Notes: generated by a model not told the origin, from the sequence alone. A DNA stretch of 15,853 nucleotides from JAAFJT01 sp043772905 (GCA_043772905.1 JAYVFS010000072.1:1-15853), one strand, 5' to 3'. Shown: positions 7,907-14,394, numbered from the stretch's first letter. Numbers and translations: made by a program.

Positions 7907-7975
7907 AAAAACCCAAAAAGCCTCTTGCAATATCAATTTGCAGAGGCTTTTTGGTTAATGGTGCATAAAAACAAG
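7895..7975. repeat. 81-bp dispersed repeat, copy 1
   Basis: This segment and 11041-11121 have the same length and align along their entire extent with a small number of substitutions. Both consist of CCCCCTCAGTAT, an A-rich spacer, a terminator hairpin, and a tail ending TGCATAAAAACAAG. In this copy the bases matching the promoter -7 of copy 2 read TAATGGTG, so the promoter is not conserved. It sits between convergent genes. Confidence 0.75.
7915..7952. terminator. Bidirectional intrinsic terminator
   Basis: The stem AAAAAGCCTCT-GCAA pairs with TTGCAGAGGCTTTTT with one bulged T and a six-base loop. The A tract on the left and T tract on the right make it work on both strands, ending the 7694-7879 gene and the convergent transporter operon whose last stop is at 8000. 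Confidence 0.85.
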
Positions 7976-7999
7976 GAATGAACAATAGAATAAAAGATT

Positions 8000-8140
8000 T
8001 CACCCACCTCTTGGGTAGTTCAGTTCATCTTCTTCTGGCGTTTTCAAAGGTGTTTTCAGCATTTTTATAAAAAAATAGAAGGTAAAACCTGCAATGATGC
8101 AGTTTGATAATACCATCATAATCAAAGCAGAAGTATCCAT
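8000..8140 (-). CDS. MetS-like small subunit of NSS transporter
   Basis: The ATG at 8138-8140 opens a 46-codon frame that ends with TGA at 8000-8002. The product begins MDTSALIMMVLSNCIIAGFT, giving one transmembrane helix (about residues 5-26), then a positively charged turn (KMLKTPLKTP) and an acidic tail EEDELNYPRGG. It lies 54 bases downstream of the NSS symporter gene on the same strand. This matches the MetP/MetS arrangement of Corynebacterium, in which a very short one-helix protein is needed with the large symporter for amino-acid uptake. The identification rests on position, size and topology rather than on a strong sequence motif. A terminator follows at 7915-7952. Confidence 0.75.
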   Translation of the reverse strand: MDTSALIMMVLSNCIIAGFTFYFFIKMLKTPLKTPEEDELNYPRGG

Positions 8141-8194
8141 ATCTTTTGAATTTAAAAGTTAAATAGATTTACGATTTTATAAGGTTTTGACCAT

Positions 8195-9781
8195 TTATCG
8201 CCCCATTGCGTTGAGCGCTTTTTCTTTTCTTTTTTTACTTGCTAAAAATACCATATAACAGATGCCAAAGAAAACACTTATCAGCAATAACCTTGACCAA
8301 TTGAGGTAAGTCATTTGGGTTTGAAAGGCTGCTATATCGGCAGGGTTTGTGGCTGCGGCAATTTTAGCATACAGTTTTTTATGCACCAAATTGTCATAAA
8401 TATCGGGTAAACTGCCTATAAAAACAAATGCAATAATGAGGGGCGTTACGTATTTGAGGACATATTTGAAGAAAATCGGCAGTCGAATATCCGCTCCTCT
8501 GTTGATTTCTTTCCAGCCTTTTTCGATGCCAAAAATCCATGAGAATAGGATGATTTCTAATAGACCTGCCAATACCAAACCGACTGTGCCGACCCAATAA
8601 TCAAATTCATCAAAAACCCCTTCGTTGTAAAAAAGCACTGTTGGTAAGCCCAAAACAAAGACAATAGCGGCAAAAGACAAAGCCGATTTGTTACGAGACC
8701 AATTAAATTCATCACGTAAAAAGCTCATCCAAGGCGTTCCCATCGCCAAAGACGAAGTGATGCCTGCAAAAAACAGTAAACCAAACCAAGCCACGCCCGC
8801 TAACATCGCCAAAACAGGTCCCCATTGTTGAAAAAGGAAAGGCATGGTGCGGAAACCCAGTCCCAAACCACCACTTTGTGTCAGTTCAACGACGCGTTCT
8901 ATACCCAAATAACCGACTGAAATAGGTATGACGATGCTTGCCCCTAAGACAACTTCTACAAACTCATTTGTCCACCCCGCAGAAAGCGAATTGAGTGCAA
9001 TATCATCGTTCGGTTTTATATATGCCGCATACGAATGAATCATACCCCAACCAACCGAGAGGGTGAAAAATATCTGCCCTGCGGCGGCTAACCAGACTTT
9101 GGCTGTCCATATCGTTGAAAAATCCGGTTTCCAAAGAAAATTTGCACCGACCAAACCATCGTTGATAGCACCATCCGAACCTGCCGTGATGGTCAAAGCA
9201 CGTATGGCGAGGAAAATCCCGAAAAGAATCAACAAGGGCATACCGATTTTAGCGGCAACTTCTACACCACCTTCCAAGCCTCGGGATAAAATCCATGTAT
9301 TAATGGCGAGGCAAAGAACCCAACAGATCCAAGGAATATTACCTGATAAACCGACATAATGCGTAAACATAGCGTTGACACCGTCCGATGTTTGACCCGA
9401 AAACGCACCCGTAACAGAGTACCACAGGTAGCCTAAAGTCCAACTTTCGAGATAACAATAATAGGCAGCAACACCTATATTGATGAAAATGCCACTGACC
9501 CCAATATATTTCCAGACAGCTTTTTTGCCCATTCTGTCAAAAATAAAAGGTGTGGAATGGTCGCCAAATTGACCGCCAAAACGCCCCATTGACCACTCAA
9601 CGAACAATAAAGGCATTCCTAAAAGTAAAAAACAAACCATGTAAGGAACGATAAACGCACCACCGCCATTCTGGATAGCCTGTACAGGGAAACGAAGGAA
9701 GTTGCCAAAGCCAACAGCATTGCCAGCCATAGCCAAAACTAGACCCAATCGAGAACCCCAAGATTCTGTATTTGAAGACAT
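8195..9781 (-). CDS. LeuT-like NSS family sodium:amino-acid symporter
   Basis: This 528-residue, 12-helix inner-membrane transporter takes up an amino acid driven by sodium. TM1 reads GNAVGFGNFLRFP from Gly20, in register with LeuT. Equivalents of the LeuT sodium ligands are present: Gly20, Ala22, Val23, Asn27, Thr240 in FFTLSVGWG, Asn272 in TNEFVE, and Ala339, Thr342 and Ser343 in FFAGITSS. Tyr108 in VAAYYCYLESW matches the substrate-site tyrosine. Glu276 matches LeuT Glu290, which replaces the chloride site, so transport is expected to be chloride-independent. Position 25 is Phe where LeuT has Leu, close to the substrate pocket, so specificity may differ. It starts at the ATG at 9781, with a -7 element about 45 bases upstream, and forms an operon with the MetS-like gene at 8000-8140. 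Confidence 0.94.
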   Translation of the reverse strand: MSSNTESWGSRLGLVLAMAGNAVGFGNFLRFPVQAIQNGGGAFIVPYMVCFLLLGMPLLFVEWSMGRFGGQFGDHSTPFIFDRMGKKAVWKYIGVSGIFINIGVAAYYCYLESWTLGYLWYSVTGAFSGQTSDGVNAMFTHYVGLSGNIPWICWVLCLAINTWILSRGLEGGVEVAAKIGMPLLILFGIFLAIRALTITAGSDGAINDGLVGANFLWKPDFSTIWTAKVWLAAAGQIFFTLSVGWGMIHSYAAYIKPNDDIALNSLSAGWTNEFVEVVLGASIVIPISVGYLGIERVVELTQSGGLGLGFRTMPFLFQQWGPVLAMLAGVAWFGLLFFAGITSSLAMGTPWMSFLRDEFNWSRNKSALSFAAIVFVLGLPTVLFYNEGVFDEFDYWVGTVGLVLAGLLEIILFSWIFGIEKGWKEINRGADIRLPIFFKYVLKYVTPLIIAFVFIGSLPDIYDNLVHKKLYAKIAAATNPADIAAFQTQMTYLNWSRLLLISVFFGICYMVFLASKKRKEKALNAMGR

Positions 9782-9825
9782 TTTGTAATGTTAAAGTTGA
9801 TAAGATGAATTGTTTTAATGTTCAG

Positions 9826-9833
9826 CAAAGATA
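9826..9833 (-). promoter_or_regulatory. Promoter -7 element for the transporter operon
   Basis: The minus strand reads TATCTTTG, an exact TAnnTTTG match, 44 bases upstream of the symporter ATG. There is no TTG at the usual -33 distance. Confidence 0.5.
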
Positions 9834-9942
9834 AGCAAAGGATTGAAAAAATGACTAACCGAATTGAAACGGTACGCTGGTGCTGTTTAATGTTCTTTTA
9901 ACAATCAATCACCACTGTATAATAAAGAACGGCGGTGCTATA

Positions 9943-9955
9943 CCCCCCTCAGTAT
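9943..9955 (+). repeat. Dispersed motif CCCCCTCAGTAT, site 7
   Basis: Intergenic copy with six C residues, between the divergent transporter operon and the DUF4386-like ORF. Confidence 0.8.
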
Positions 9956-10049
9956 AGAAGTAATTTCATGAAAAAAAGACTGGGATGTAACCAAATCAAG
10001 CATAATGCTATCCAATGAAAAATCAAAATGACTTAGAAATTTTAAATCA

Positions 10050-10277
10050 ATGACAATGACAAGTTCTCCAACTAAAACTTCGCTCCGTTCGGCTGCACTC
10101 ATTGCTGGGATAGGTTTACTTATCATGGTCATTGCGGGTTTAGGCTACATGCTAACTTCTTTAAGACCCTTTCTATTTCCTACCATTAATATAGATTTTG
10201 CCCAGTTTACGTTTTATGGAGAATTGATTTTTATGCTGTGGTTACTCATAAAAGGCTCAAAGATTAAGGAACCCTAA
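10050..10277 (+). pseudogene. DUF4386-like membrane ORF, probably internally deleted
   Basis: The 75-residue product has TSLRSAALIAGIGLLIMVIA near its start and YGELIFMLWLLIKGSKIKEP at its end. These correspond to the first helix (STKNAARIVGILFLLQMLTA) and last helix (NEIFLGIWLIVKGFNP) of the adjacent 235-residue DUF4386 protein, with the four or so middle helices missing. The frame itself is intact from ATG 10050 to the stop. This suggests a paralogue of the next gene reduced by an in-frame internal deletion. A natural two-helix protein is the alternative. It is separated from the full-length gene by 24 bases and is probably co-transcribed with it. Confidence 0.5.
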
Positions 10278-10301
10278 ACAATGCGCTAAAACATTATCAT
10301 T

Positions 10302-11009
10302 ATGCTTGAAAAAACGAAAAGTTTGAATAGCACTAAAAATGCTGCGAGAATAGTGGGCATATTATTTCTATTGCAAATGCTAACAGCTGTTATCAGTCAC
10401 AGTGTTATATTACGACCTATTTTGTATGGTAAAAACTTCCTTGTAGATGTTTCAACCCATTCAAACAATGTGACATTAGCCATGCTTTCTGATTTGGTTT
10501 GTGGTGCATCCGTATTTGGTATTGCTGTCATCATGTTCCCCATTTTAAAAAAACATAATGAAAGTATAGCGCTTTGGTATGTAGGACTTAGATTGAATGA
10601 GTGGGTAATCGCCACGATTAGTGGCATTTTCCTTCTGACGATATTAGCCATAGGTAAGGAACATGTACAAACAGGTATGTTGGAATCTTCTTATTTGCCG
10701 ACTATAGGCAAATATTTTCTGAAAGCAAGAGGTGCAACCCAAAATTTAGGACTTTTAGGATTTTGTTTGAGTGCTTCTATGTTTTATTATATTTTGTTTC
10801 AATCGAGACTTATCCCACGATTCATATCCATTTGGGGGTTGATAGGTGTTCTGCTATTGTTTACTGAAATCGTATCAAGTATTTTTGGACATTCATTGGG
10901 CGGCATTATGATTATGCTCCCTATGGGTTTGAACGAAATATTTTTAGGGATATGGCTGATAGTAAAAGGGTTTAATCCATCTGTTCTCAATCCTAATGAA
11001 GTGAAATAA
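10302..11009 (+). CDS. DUF4386 family membrane protein
   Basis: This 235-residue protein has about six transmembrane helices: residues 14-34 (NAARIVGILFLLQMLTAVIS), 58-80, 93-118, 146-166, 172-194 and 203-224. The first-helix pattern (A-A-R-x-x-G-I-L-F-L), the internal Y-x-G-L-R-x-x-E-W segment (about 93-101) and the C-terminal G-L-N-E-x-x-L-x-x-W-L-I-x-K-G are typical of DUF4386 proteins, which are common and often paralogous in Bacteroidota and have no established function. Length is normal for the family. It follows the short DUF4386-like ORF by 24 bases and is ended by the hairpin at 11059-11098. Confidence 0.82.
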   Translation: MLEKTKSLNSTKNAARIVGILFLLQMLTAVISHSVILRPILYGKNFLVDVSTHSNNVTLAMLSDLVCGASVFGIAVIMFPILKKHNESIALWYVGLRLNEWVIATISGIFLLTILAIGKEHVQTGMLESSYLPTIGKYFLKARGATQNLGLLGFCLSASMFYYILFQSRLIPRFISIWGLIGVLLLFTEIVSSIFGHSLGGIMIMLPMGLNEIFLGIWLIVKGFNPSVLNPNEVK

Positions 11010-11040
11010 ATCCAAACGTTTATTTTCCTTGTGTTTCCGA

Positions 11041-11052
11041 CCCCCTCAGTAT
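11041..11052 (+). repeat. Dispersed motif CCCCCTCAGTAT, site 8
   Basis: Intergenic copy just before the terminator of the DUF4386 gene. It is the first 12 bases of repeat copy 2. Confidence 0.8.
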
Positions 11053-11058
11053 AAAAGC

Positions 11059-11098
11059 AAAAAAGCCTCATGCAATTTCTTATTGCAGAGGCTTTTTT
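11059..11098 (+). terminator. Intrinsic terminator after the DUF4386 gene
   Basis: The stem AAAAAAGCCTC-TGCAAT pairs with ATTGCA-AGGCTTTTTT with a single mismatched pair and a short loop, and ends in six T residues. It follows the DUF4386 stop by about 50 bases. The A tract at the 5' side would also allow termination on the minus strand, but no minus-strand gene is read through here. Confidence 0.85.
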
Positions 11099-11109
11099 GT
11101 TTAACTTTG
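11083..11109 (+). promoter_or_regulatory. Promoter of the 11169-13558 operon
   Basis: TTG at 11083-11085 and TAACTTTG at 11102-11109 fit the Bacteroidota -33/-7 pattern, with a 16-base spacer (slightly short). The -7 element ends 59 bases upstream of the ATG at 11169. It overlaps the preceding terminator hairpin. Confidence 0.55.
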
Positions 11110-11168
11110 CATAAAAACAAGTGATTAACTATAACAAAATTCGAATTCAATCATAAAAATCAAAGTAA

Positions 11169-11588
11169 ATGAATCCAATACTGAAAAACGTTTTGGCAAT
11201 CTTAGCGGGTGCTGTTATCGGCAGTTTCGTGAATATGGGCCTCATCATGATAAGTGGCTCAATCATTCCCCCACCAGACGGTGCTGATGTGACAACTATG
11301 GAAGGCTTAAAAGCCTCAATGCACTTAATGGAACCCAAACATTTTGTCTTTCCTTTTTTGGCTCATGCCGTTGGGACATTTGTGGGTGCTTTAGTTGCGG
11401 CAACAATTGCAGTCGGCAATAAAATGAAATTTGCCATGATTATAGGTATTCTTTTCTTGGCAGGTGGCATTGCGAATGTGCTTATGTTGCCGTCTCCTAC
11501 GTGGTTTACAATTTTGGATGTTGGTGCAGCCTATATGCCGATGGCTTATTTTGCAGGTAAATTAGTTGTAAATAAAAATAAATTATGA
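11169..11588 (+). CDS. Four-helix membrane protein of unknown function
   Basis: This 139-residue protein has helices at about 6-29 (KNVLAILAGAVIGSFVNMGL), 57-79 (FVFPFLAHAVGTFVGALVAA), 85-104 and 110-130. Between the first two is a periplasmic loop with SGSIIPPPDGADVTTMEGLK and MEPKHFVFP. The PPP turn and the later Met/Glu loop resemble a family of short Bacteroidota membrane proteins with no name that I can give. The stop overlaps the start of the next gene by four bases (ATGA at 11585-11588), which indicates translational coupling with the lipocalin-like lipoprotein. It is the first gene of the operon read from the promoter at 11083-11109. Confidence 0.78.
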   Translation: MNPILKNVLAILAGAVIGSFVNMGLIMISGSIIPPPDGADVTTMEGLKASMHLMEPKHFVFPFLAHAVGTFVGALVAATIAVGNKMKFAMIIGILFLAGGIANVLMLPSPTWFTILDVGAAYMPMAYFAGKLVVNKNKL

Positions 11589-12037
11589 AATTAAAAATCT
11601 CACTTTTTTTGATGGCCGCTATAATCGCATCATGTAATAATGATAAAAAACAAAACCCAATTCCACTCGTCGGGACTTGGGAACTGATTGCTGCCAAAAG
11701 CACAGAAAAGGATTCAACGACCTCTACGTTTAATCCTAATATCAAAATGATAAAAATCATCAACCCAACGCATTTTGCTTTTTTGAGCCATGATTTGAGT
11801 ATGGGGAAAGACACGGCAACGGCTAAATTCACAGCGGGGGGAGGCAGTTATACGCTGATTGACAGTGTTTACACCGAACATTTAGAATACTTCATTAGTA
11901 GAGAATGGGAGAACAATAAATTTGAATTTGTTGTCACTATTGTAAATGATACTTTAATTCAAAAAGGGATTGAAAAGGTAGAGAAATTGGGTGTTGACCA
12001 TGTGATTATTGAAAAATATAAACGAGTGAAAAATTAA
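11585..12037 (+). CDS. Lipocalin-like (DUF4488-type) lipoprotein
   Basis: This 150-residue protein has a lipoprotein signal (MKLKISLFLMAAIIASC) with Cys17 as the lipidated residue, so it is membrane-anchored in the periplasm or at the outer membrane. The mature part is a small beta-barrel pattern: LVGTWELIAAKS at the start, then INPTHFAFLSHD, GGGSYTLIDSVYTEHLEYF, NKFEFVVTIVNDTLIQKG and VIIEKYKRVK at the end. This order of strands matches lipocalin-like DUF4488 proteins, in which GTW opens the barrel and a Y-T-E-H-x-E-Y strand lies mid-way. The ligand is unknown. Its start overlaps the upstream membrane-protein gene, and the methyltransferase gene follows after 17 bases. Confidence 0.8.
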   Translation: MKLKISLFLMAAIIASCNNDKKQNPIPLVGTWELIAAKSTEKDSTTSTFNPNIKMIKIINPTHFAFLSHDLSMGKDTATAKFTAGGGSYTLIDSVYTEHLEYFISREWENNKFEFVVTIVNDTLIQKGIEKVEKLGVDHVIIEKYKRVKN

Positions 12038-12054
12038 CAACAGTAAAGCTGAAA

Positions 12055-12681
12055 ATGACTATTCAAGAAGCCTATAACAACTGGTCTGCAATCTATGATA
12101 CAAACCAAAACAAAACGCGTGACTTAGAAGCGGTTGCACTTAAACAGATTTTGAAGGATAAAACCTTTGAAAATATCTTAGAAATCGGTTGTGGCACAGG
12201 TAAAAACACAGAATGGTTGCACAAAAAGACTAAAAACCTCGTCGGCGTTGACTTTTCGGAGGAAATGCTCGAAAAAGCAAAGCAAAAAATAAGCAGTGAA
12301 AATGTGCAATTCGTTAGGGCGGATATCCAAGAAAATTGGTCATTTGAAGACGAAACTTATGACTTAGTTACATGCAGTTTGGTACTTGAACATATTGAGG
12401 ACTTAAACGGTGTTTTTAAACGAATTCAACGTGTTTTGACACAAAACGGGCTGTTTTATATTGGTGAACTGCATCCTTTCAAGCAATATTTAGGTACCAA
12501 AGCGCAATTCGAGACAGACGCAGGAATTTATGAATTGACGTGTTTTACGCACCATCTTTCAGATTTTTACAAAGCAGCTTCAGACAACGGTTTTGAGTGC
12601 ATGGATATTAATGAGTGGTTTGACGACAAGGGTAGGGTAGGTGTGCCGAGGATTTTGACAATGGTGTTTCGGAAGAAGTAA
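12055..12681 (+). CDS. Class I SAM-dependent methyltransferase
   Basis: This 208-residue cytoplasmic protein has a Rossmann-type methyltransferase core. Motif I is ILEIGCGTGKNTEWL (glycine-rich SAM loop at 43-49), the acidic residue Asp66 in VGVDFSEEML would bind the ribose, RADIQENW supplies the adenine contact, and YDLVTCSLVLEHIEDL (102-117) is motif IV. GLFYIGELHPFKQYLG follows as motif V/VI. It resembles Methyltransf_11/25 small-molecule methyltransferases. The acceptor cannot be read from sequence. It sits in the operon between the lipoprotein and the dehydrogenase, 17 bases and 40 bases away. Confidence 0.9.
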   Translation: MTIQEAYNNWSAIYDTNQNKTRDLEAVALKQILKDKTFENILEIGCGTGKNTEWLHKKTKNLVGVDFSEEMLEKAKQKISSENVQFVRADIQENWSFEDETYDLVTCSLVLEHIEDLNGVFKRIQRVLTQNGLFYIGELHPFKQYLGTKAQFETDAGIYELTCFTHHLSDFYKAASDNGFECMDINEWFDDKGRVGVPRILTMVFRKK

Positions 12682-12683
12682 AT

Positions 12684-12696
12684 CCCCCCTCAGTAT
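12684..12696 (+). repeat. Dispersed motif CCCCCTCAGTAT, site 9
   Basis: Copy with six C residues in the 40-base gap between the methyltransferase stop and the SDR start. Confidence 0.8.
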
Positions 12697-12721
12697 TAAA
12701 TGCTAAAAAACAATATAAAGT

Positions 12722-13558
12722 ATGAAAAACATCGTCATTACAGGCGTGTCAACAGGCATTGGCTACCACATAGCGCAACTGTTTTGTGAAAAAGGTTTCC
12801 GCGTTTTCGGCAGCGTGCGCAAAGAAAGCGATGCGCAAAAACTGAAAGCGGCATTAGGAGACAATTTTGAGCCTTTGATTTTTGATGTTGTTGACAATAA
12901 AGCGATTCTGGAAGCGGCTGAAAAGGTCAAAAAGGCTGTAGATACTGAGGGGGTCTCTTTACTCATCAACAATGCGGGTATTGCCGTTTCTGGTCCATTA
13001 CAACACCTTGACACTGAAGAACTTATACACCAATTCAACGTCAATGTCATCGGTGTACAACGGGTTACTCAAGCGTTTTTACCGCTTCTGGGAGCGACTT
13101 TTAATAAAGATGTACCCAAAGGAAAAATCATTAATATCAGTTCTGTAGCTGCCATCATTACCACACCGTTTTTAGGACCTTATTGCGCTTCTAAAGCAGC
13201 TTTGAACAGCCTAACTGATGCGTTGCGTCGTGAATTATCGCTGTTTGGCATTCCTGTTGTTCTGATACAGCCAGGCCCCATCAAAACCCCAATTTGGGAA
13301 AAAGCTCGAGCCGAAACAAATATGTATGAAGGAACAGAATATGAAAAACTCTTCAAAAAGGCTCAAAAATCCATAGATCAATCAGAAAAACAAGCGATTG
13401 ATACCCGTGTTATTGCTAATTTGGTTTTTAAAATTTATAACACGTCCAATCCTAAAACCCGTTATACCATCATAAAGAATAAGCCCATCATAAAACTTGT
13501 TTCATGGCTGCCGCCAAAATGGCTGGATTTTTTATTGAAAAAACGCTTATCAAAATAA
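12722..13558 (+). CDS. Short-chain dehydrogenase/reductase (SDR)
   Basis: This 278-residue NAD(P)-dependent oxidoreductase has all classical SDR motifs: TGVSTGIG (7-14) for the cofactor, Asp55 in IFDVVD, NNAG (83-86), catalytic Asn108, Ser141 in INISSVA, and the Tyr154/Lys158 pair in YCASK, then the PGPIKTP loop (about 184-190). Arg33 after the second strand (SVRKESD) points to NADP(H) preference. The C-terminal 40 residues (KPIIKLVSWLPPKWLDFLLKKRL) form a hydrophobic, basic tail that may associate with membrane, as in lipid-directed SDRs. It closes the operon and is followed by a hairpin at 13559-13590. A CCCCCTCAGTAT copy is embedded at 12942-12953. Confidence 0.92.
   Translation: MKNIVITGVSTGIGYHIAQLFCEKGFRVFGSVRKESDAQKLKAALGDNFEPLIFDVVDNKAILEAAEKVKKAVDTEGVSLLINNAGIAVSGPLQHLDTEELIHQFNVNVIGVQRVTQAFLPLLGATFNKDVPKGKIINISSVAAIITTPFLGPYCASKAALNSLTDALRRELSLFGIPVVLIQPGPIKTPIWEKARAETNMYEGTEYEKLFKKAQKSIDQSEKQAIDTRVIANLVFKIYNTSNPKTRYTIIKNKPIIKLVSWLPPKWLDFLLKKRLSK
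12942..12953 (-). repeat. Dispersed motif CCCCCTCAGTAT, site 10
   Basis: Full 12-mer inside the SDR gene, encoding Asp-Thr-Glu-Gly-Val. It lies 245 bases from site 9 in the opposite orientation. Confidence 0.8.
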
Positions 13559-13590
13559 GAGCTACGAATTACTCGAGTAATTTGTAGCTC
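13559..13590 (+). terminator. Hairpin terminator after the SDR gene
   Basis: GAGCTACGAATTA and TAATTTGTAGCTC form a 13-bp stem with one G-T pair around a CTCGAG loop, starting directly after the stop codon. The following ATTAATTGTC is only weakly T-rich. Confidence 0.65.
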
Positions 13591-13678
13591 ATTAATTGTC
13601 ATAGTTTTAACTGGCTATTGACGACCTATTTCAGGACGATACAAGCGACCTAATAATTGCGCTTATGTTTGTTCATCT

Positions 13679-14317
13679 TTAATTTGCCGCAATATTATGC
13701 TTCACAATAGGCTTCTGTTTTACAGGAAACTCTTTCATCAATTTAATAATAGCTGGATGAATATCTTTTTGAATGACTGAGGGGTCATAAATATCGGCTT
13801 GAACACTGCCTGTCCACAACAATTTATGTCCGTTGGCATCAATAACATTCAACGTAACGGAATTGTTGATGTGTGAATCGAACTCGATTTTAGGATTAGG
13901 GTTTGTATAATAATAATTTGGATTGCGGATATAATAATACCGCCGCGTAAAAGGGGAATAATAAATACTCCTAAAATAGTAATGATTGTAATAGTAATCA
14001 TCTTGATAAACACGCCGAACCGTGTGTGGCTCATTTTTTACCGCCAATTCAAGCAATAAATCAGGTTGCTCAAGATTGACTTGAAAACCCCTATCCGACA
14101 TCTCTTTGCTAAAATAATTGCGGATATTGTTCCGAATTATCTCATTATTATAAGGCGAATTAGCTGTATCTGCTTTGTCTGCGAGCCAAGCAAAGGTTTT
14201 ATACTTGTCAAAATTAACCGTCGAGTCAACTGTTGAGTTTATTTGATTATAGACATTGCAAGCAGAAAGAAGGGTCATAAGGACAAAAACAAACCCAAAG
14301 AATGATACTTTTTTCAT
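13679..14317 (-). CDS. DUF4136 lipoprotein with tyrosine-rich insert
   Basis: This 212-residue protein has a lipoprotein signal (LLSAC, lipidated Cys20) and is probably anchored in the outer membrane facing the periplasm. The DUF4136 pattern is seen at both ends: STVNFDKYKTFAWL near the start, IIRNNIRNYFSKEMSDRGFQ (about 60-79), PDLLLELAVK, and KLLWTGSVQADIYDPSVIQKDIHPAIIKLMKEFPVK at the C-terminus. Between the halves, residues 104-137 hold 14 tyrosines in runs of two or three (YYY, YY, YY, YYY, YYY), with Asn and Arg between them. Molecular function of the family is unknown. It has a well-formed promoter at 14363-14394. A CCCCTCAGT copy at 13776-13784 encodes Asp-Pro-Ser-Val. Confidence 0.87.
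   Translation of the reverse strand: MKKVSFFGFVFVLMTLLSACNVYNQINSTVDSTVNFDKYKTFAWLADKADTANSPYNNEIIRNNIRNYFSKEMSDRGFQVNLEQPDLLLELAVKNEPHTVRRVYQDDYYYNHYYFRSIYYSPFTRRYYYIRNPNYYYTNPNPKIEFDSHINNSVTLNVIDANGHKLLWTGSVQADIYDPSVIQKDIHPAIIKLMKEFPVKQKPIVKHNIAAN
13776..13784 (-). repeat. Dispersed motif core CCCCTCAGT, site 11
   Basis: Nine-base core inside the DUF4136 gene, encoding Asp-Pro-Ser-Val. Confidence 0.7.
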
Positions 14318-14362
14318 AGCGCGTACATTTTAAGTTTTTAGAAAAAGCTTTAAATTATCCTA

Positions 14363-14394
14363 CAAAACTAAATGATACTGAGGGGGATGGTCAA
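14363..14394 (-). promoter_or_regulatory. Promoter of the DUF4136 gene
   Basis: On the minus strand TTG (14392-14394), a 21-base spacer, and TAGTTTTG (14363-14370) give a full match to the TTG-N17-23-TAnnTTTG Bacteroidota promoter, 46 bases upstream of the ATG. The dispersed motif copy at 14375-14386 occupies the spacer. Confidence 0.72.
14375..14386 (-). repeat. Dispersed motif CCCCCTCAGTAT, site 12
   Basis: Intergenic copy lying in the spacer between the -33 and -7 elements of the DUF4136 gene promoter. Confidence 0.8.

Larger units (their letters stand above)
11041..11121. repeat. 81-bp dispersed repeat, copy 2
   Basis: This is the partner of 7895-7975. Beyond the motif and terminator hairpin, this copy also carries a full promoter for the next gene (TTG at 11083-11085 and TAACTTTG at 11102-11109). 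The -33 element lies inside the 3' arm of the hairpin. Confidence 0.75.

Noticed and set aside
13615..13662. Minus-strand 15-codon stretch reading AQLLGRLYRPEIGRQ downstream of the DUF4136 gene
   Set aside because: It looks a little like a helicase-type motif, but it is bounded by stops on both sides and too short to assign; probably chance.
716..14386. Known signals (E. coli Chi GCTGGTGG, KOPS GGGNAGGG, Haemophilus and Neisseria uptake sequences) as an explanation of the dispersed motif
   Set aside because: None of these consensus sequences matches CCCCTCAGT or its complement.
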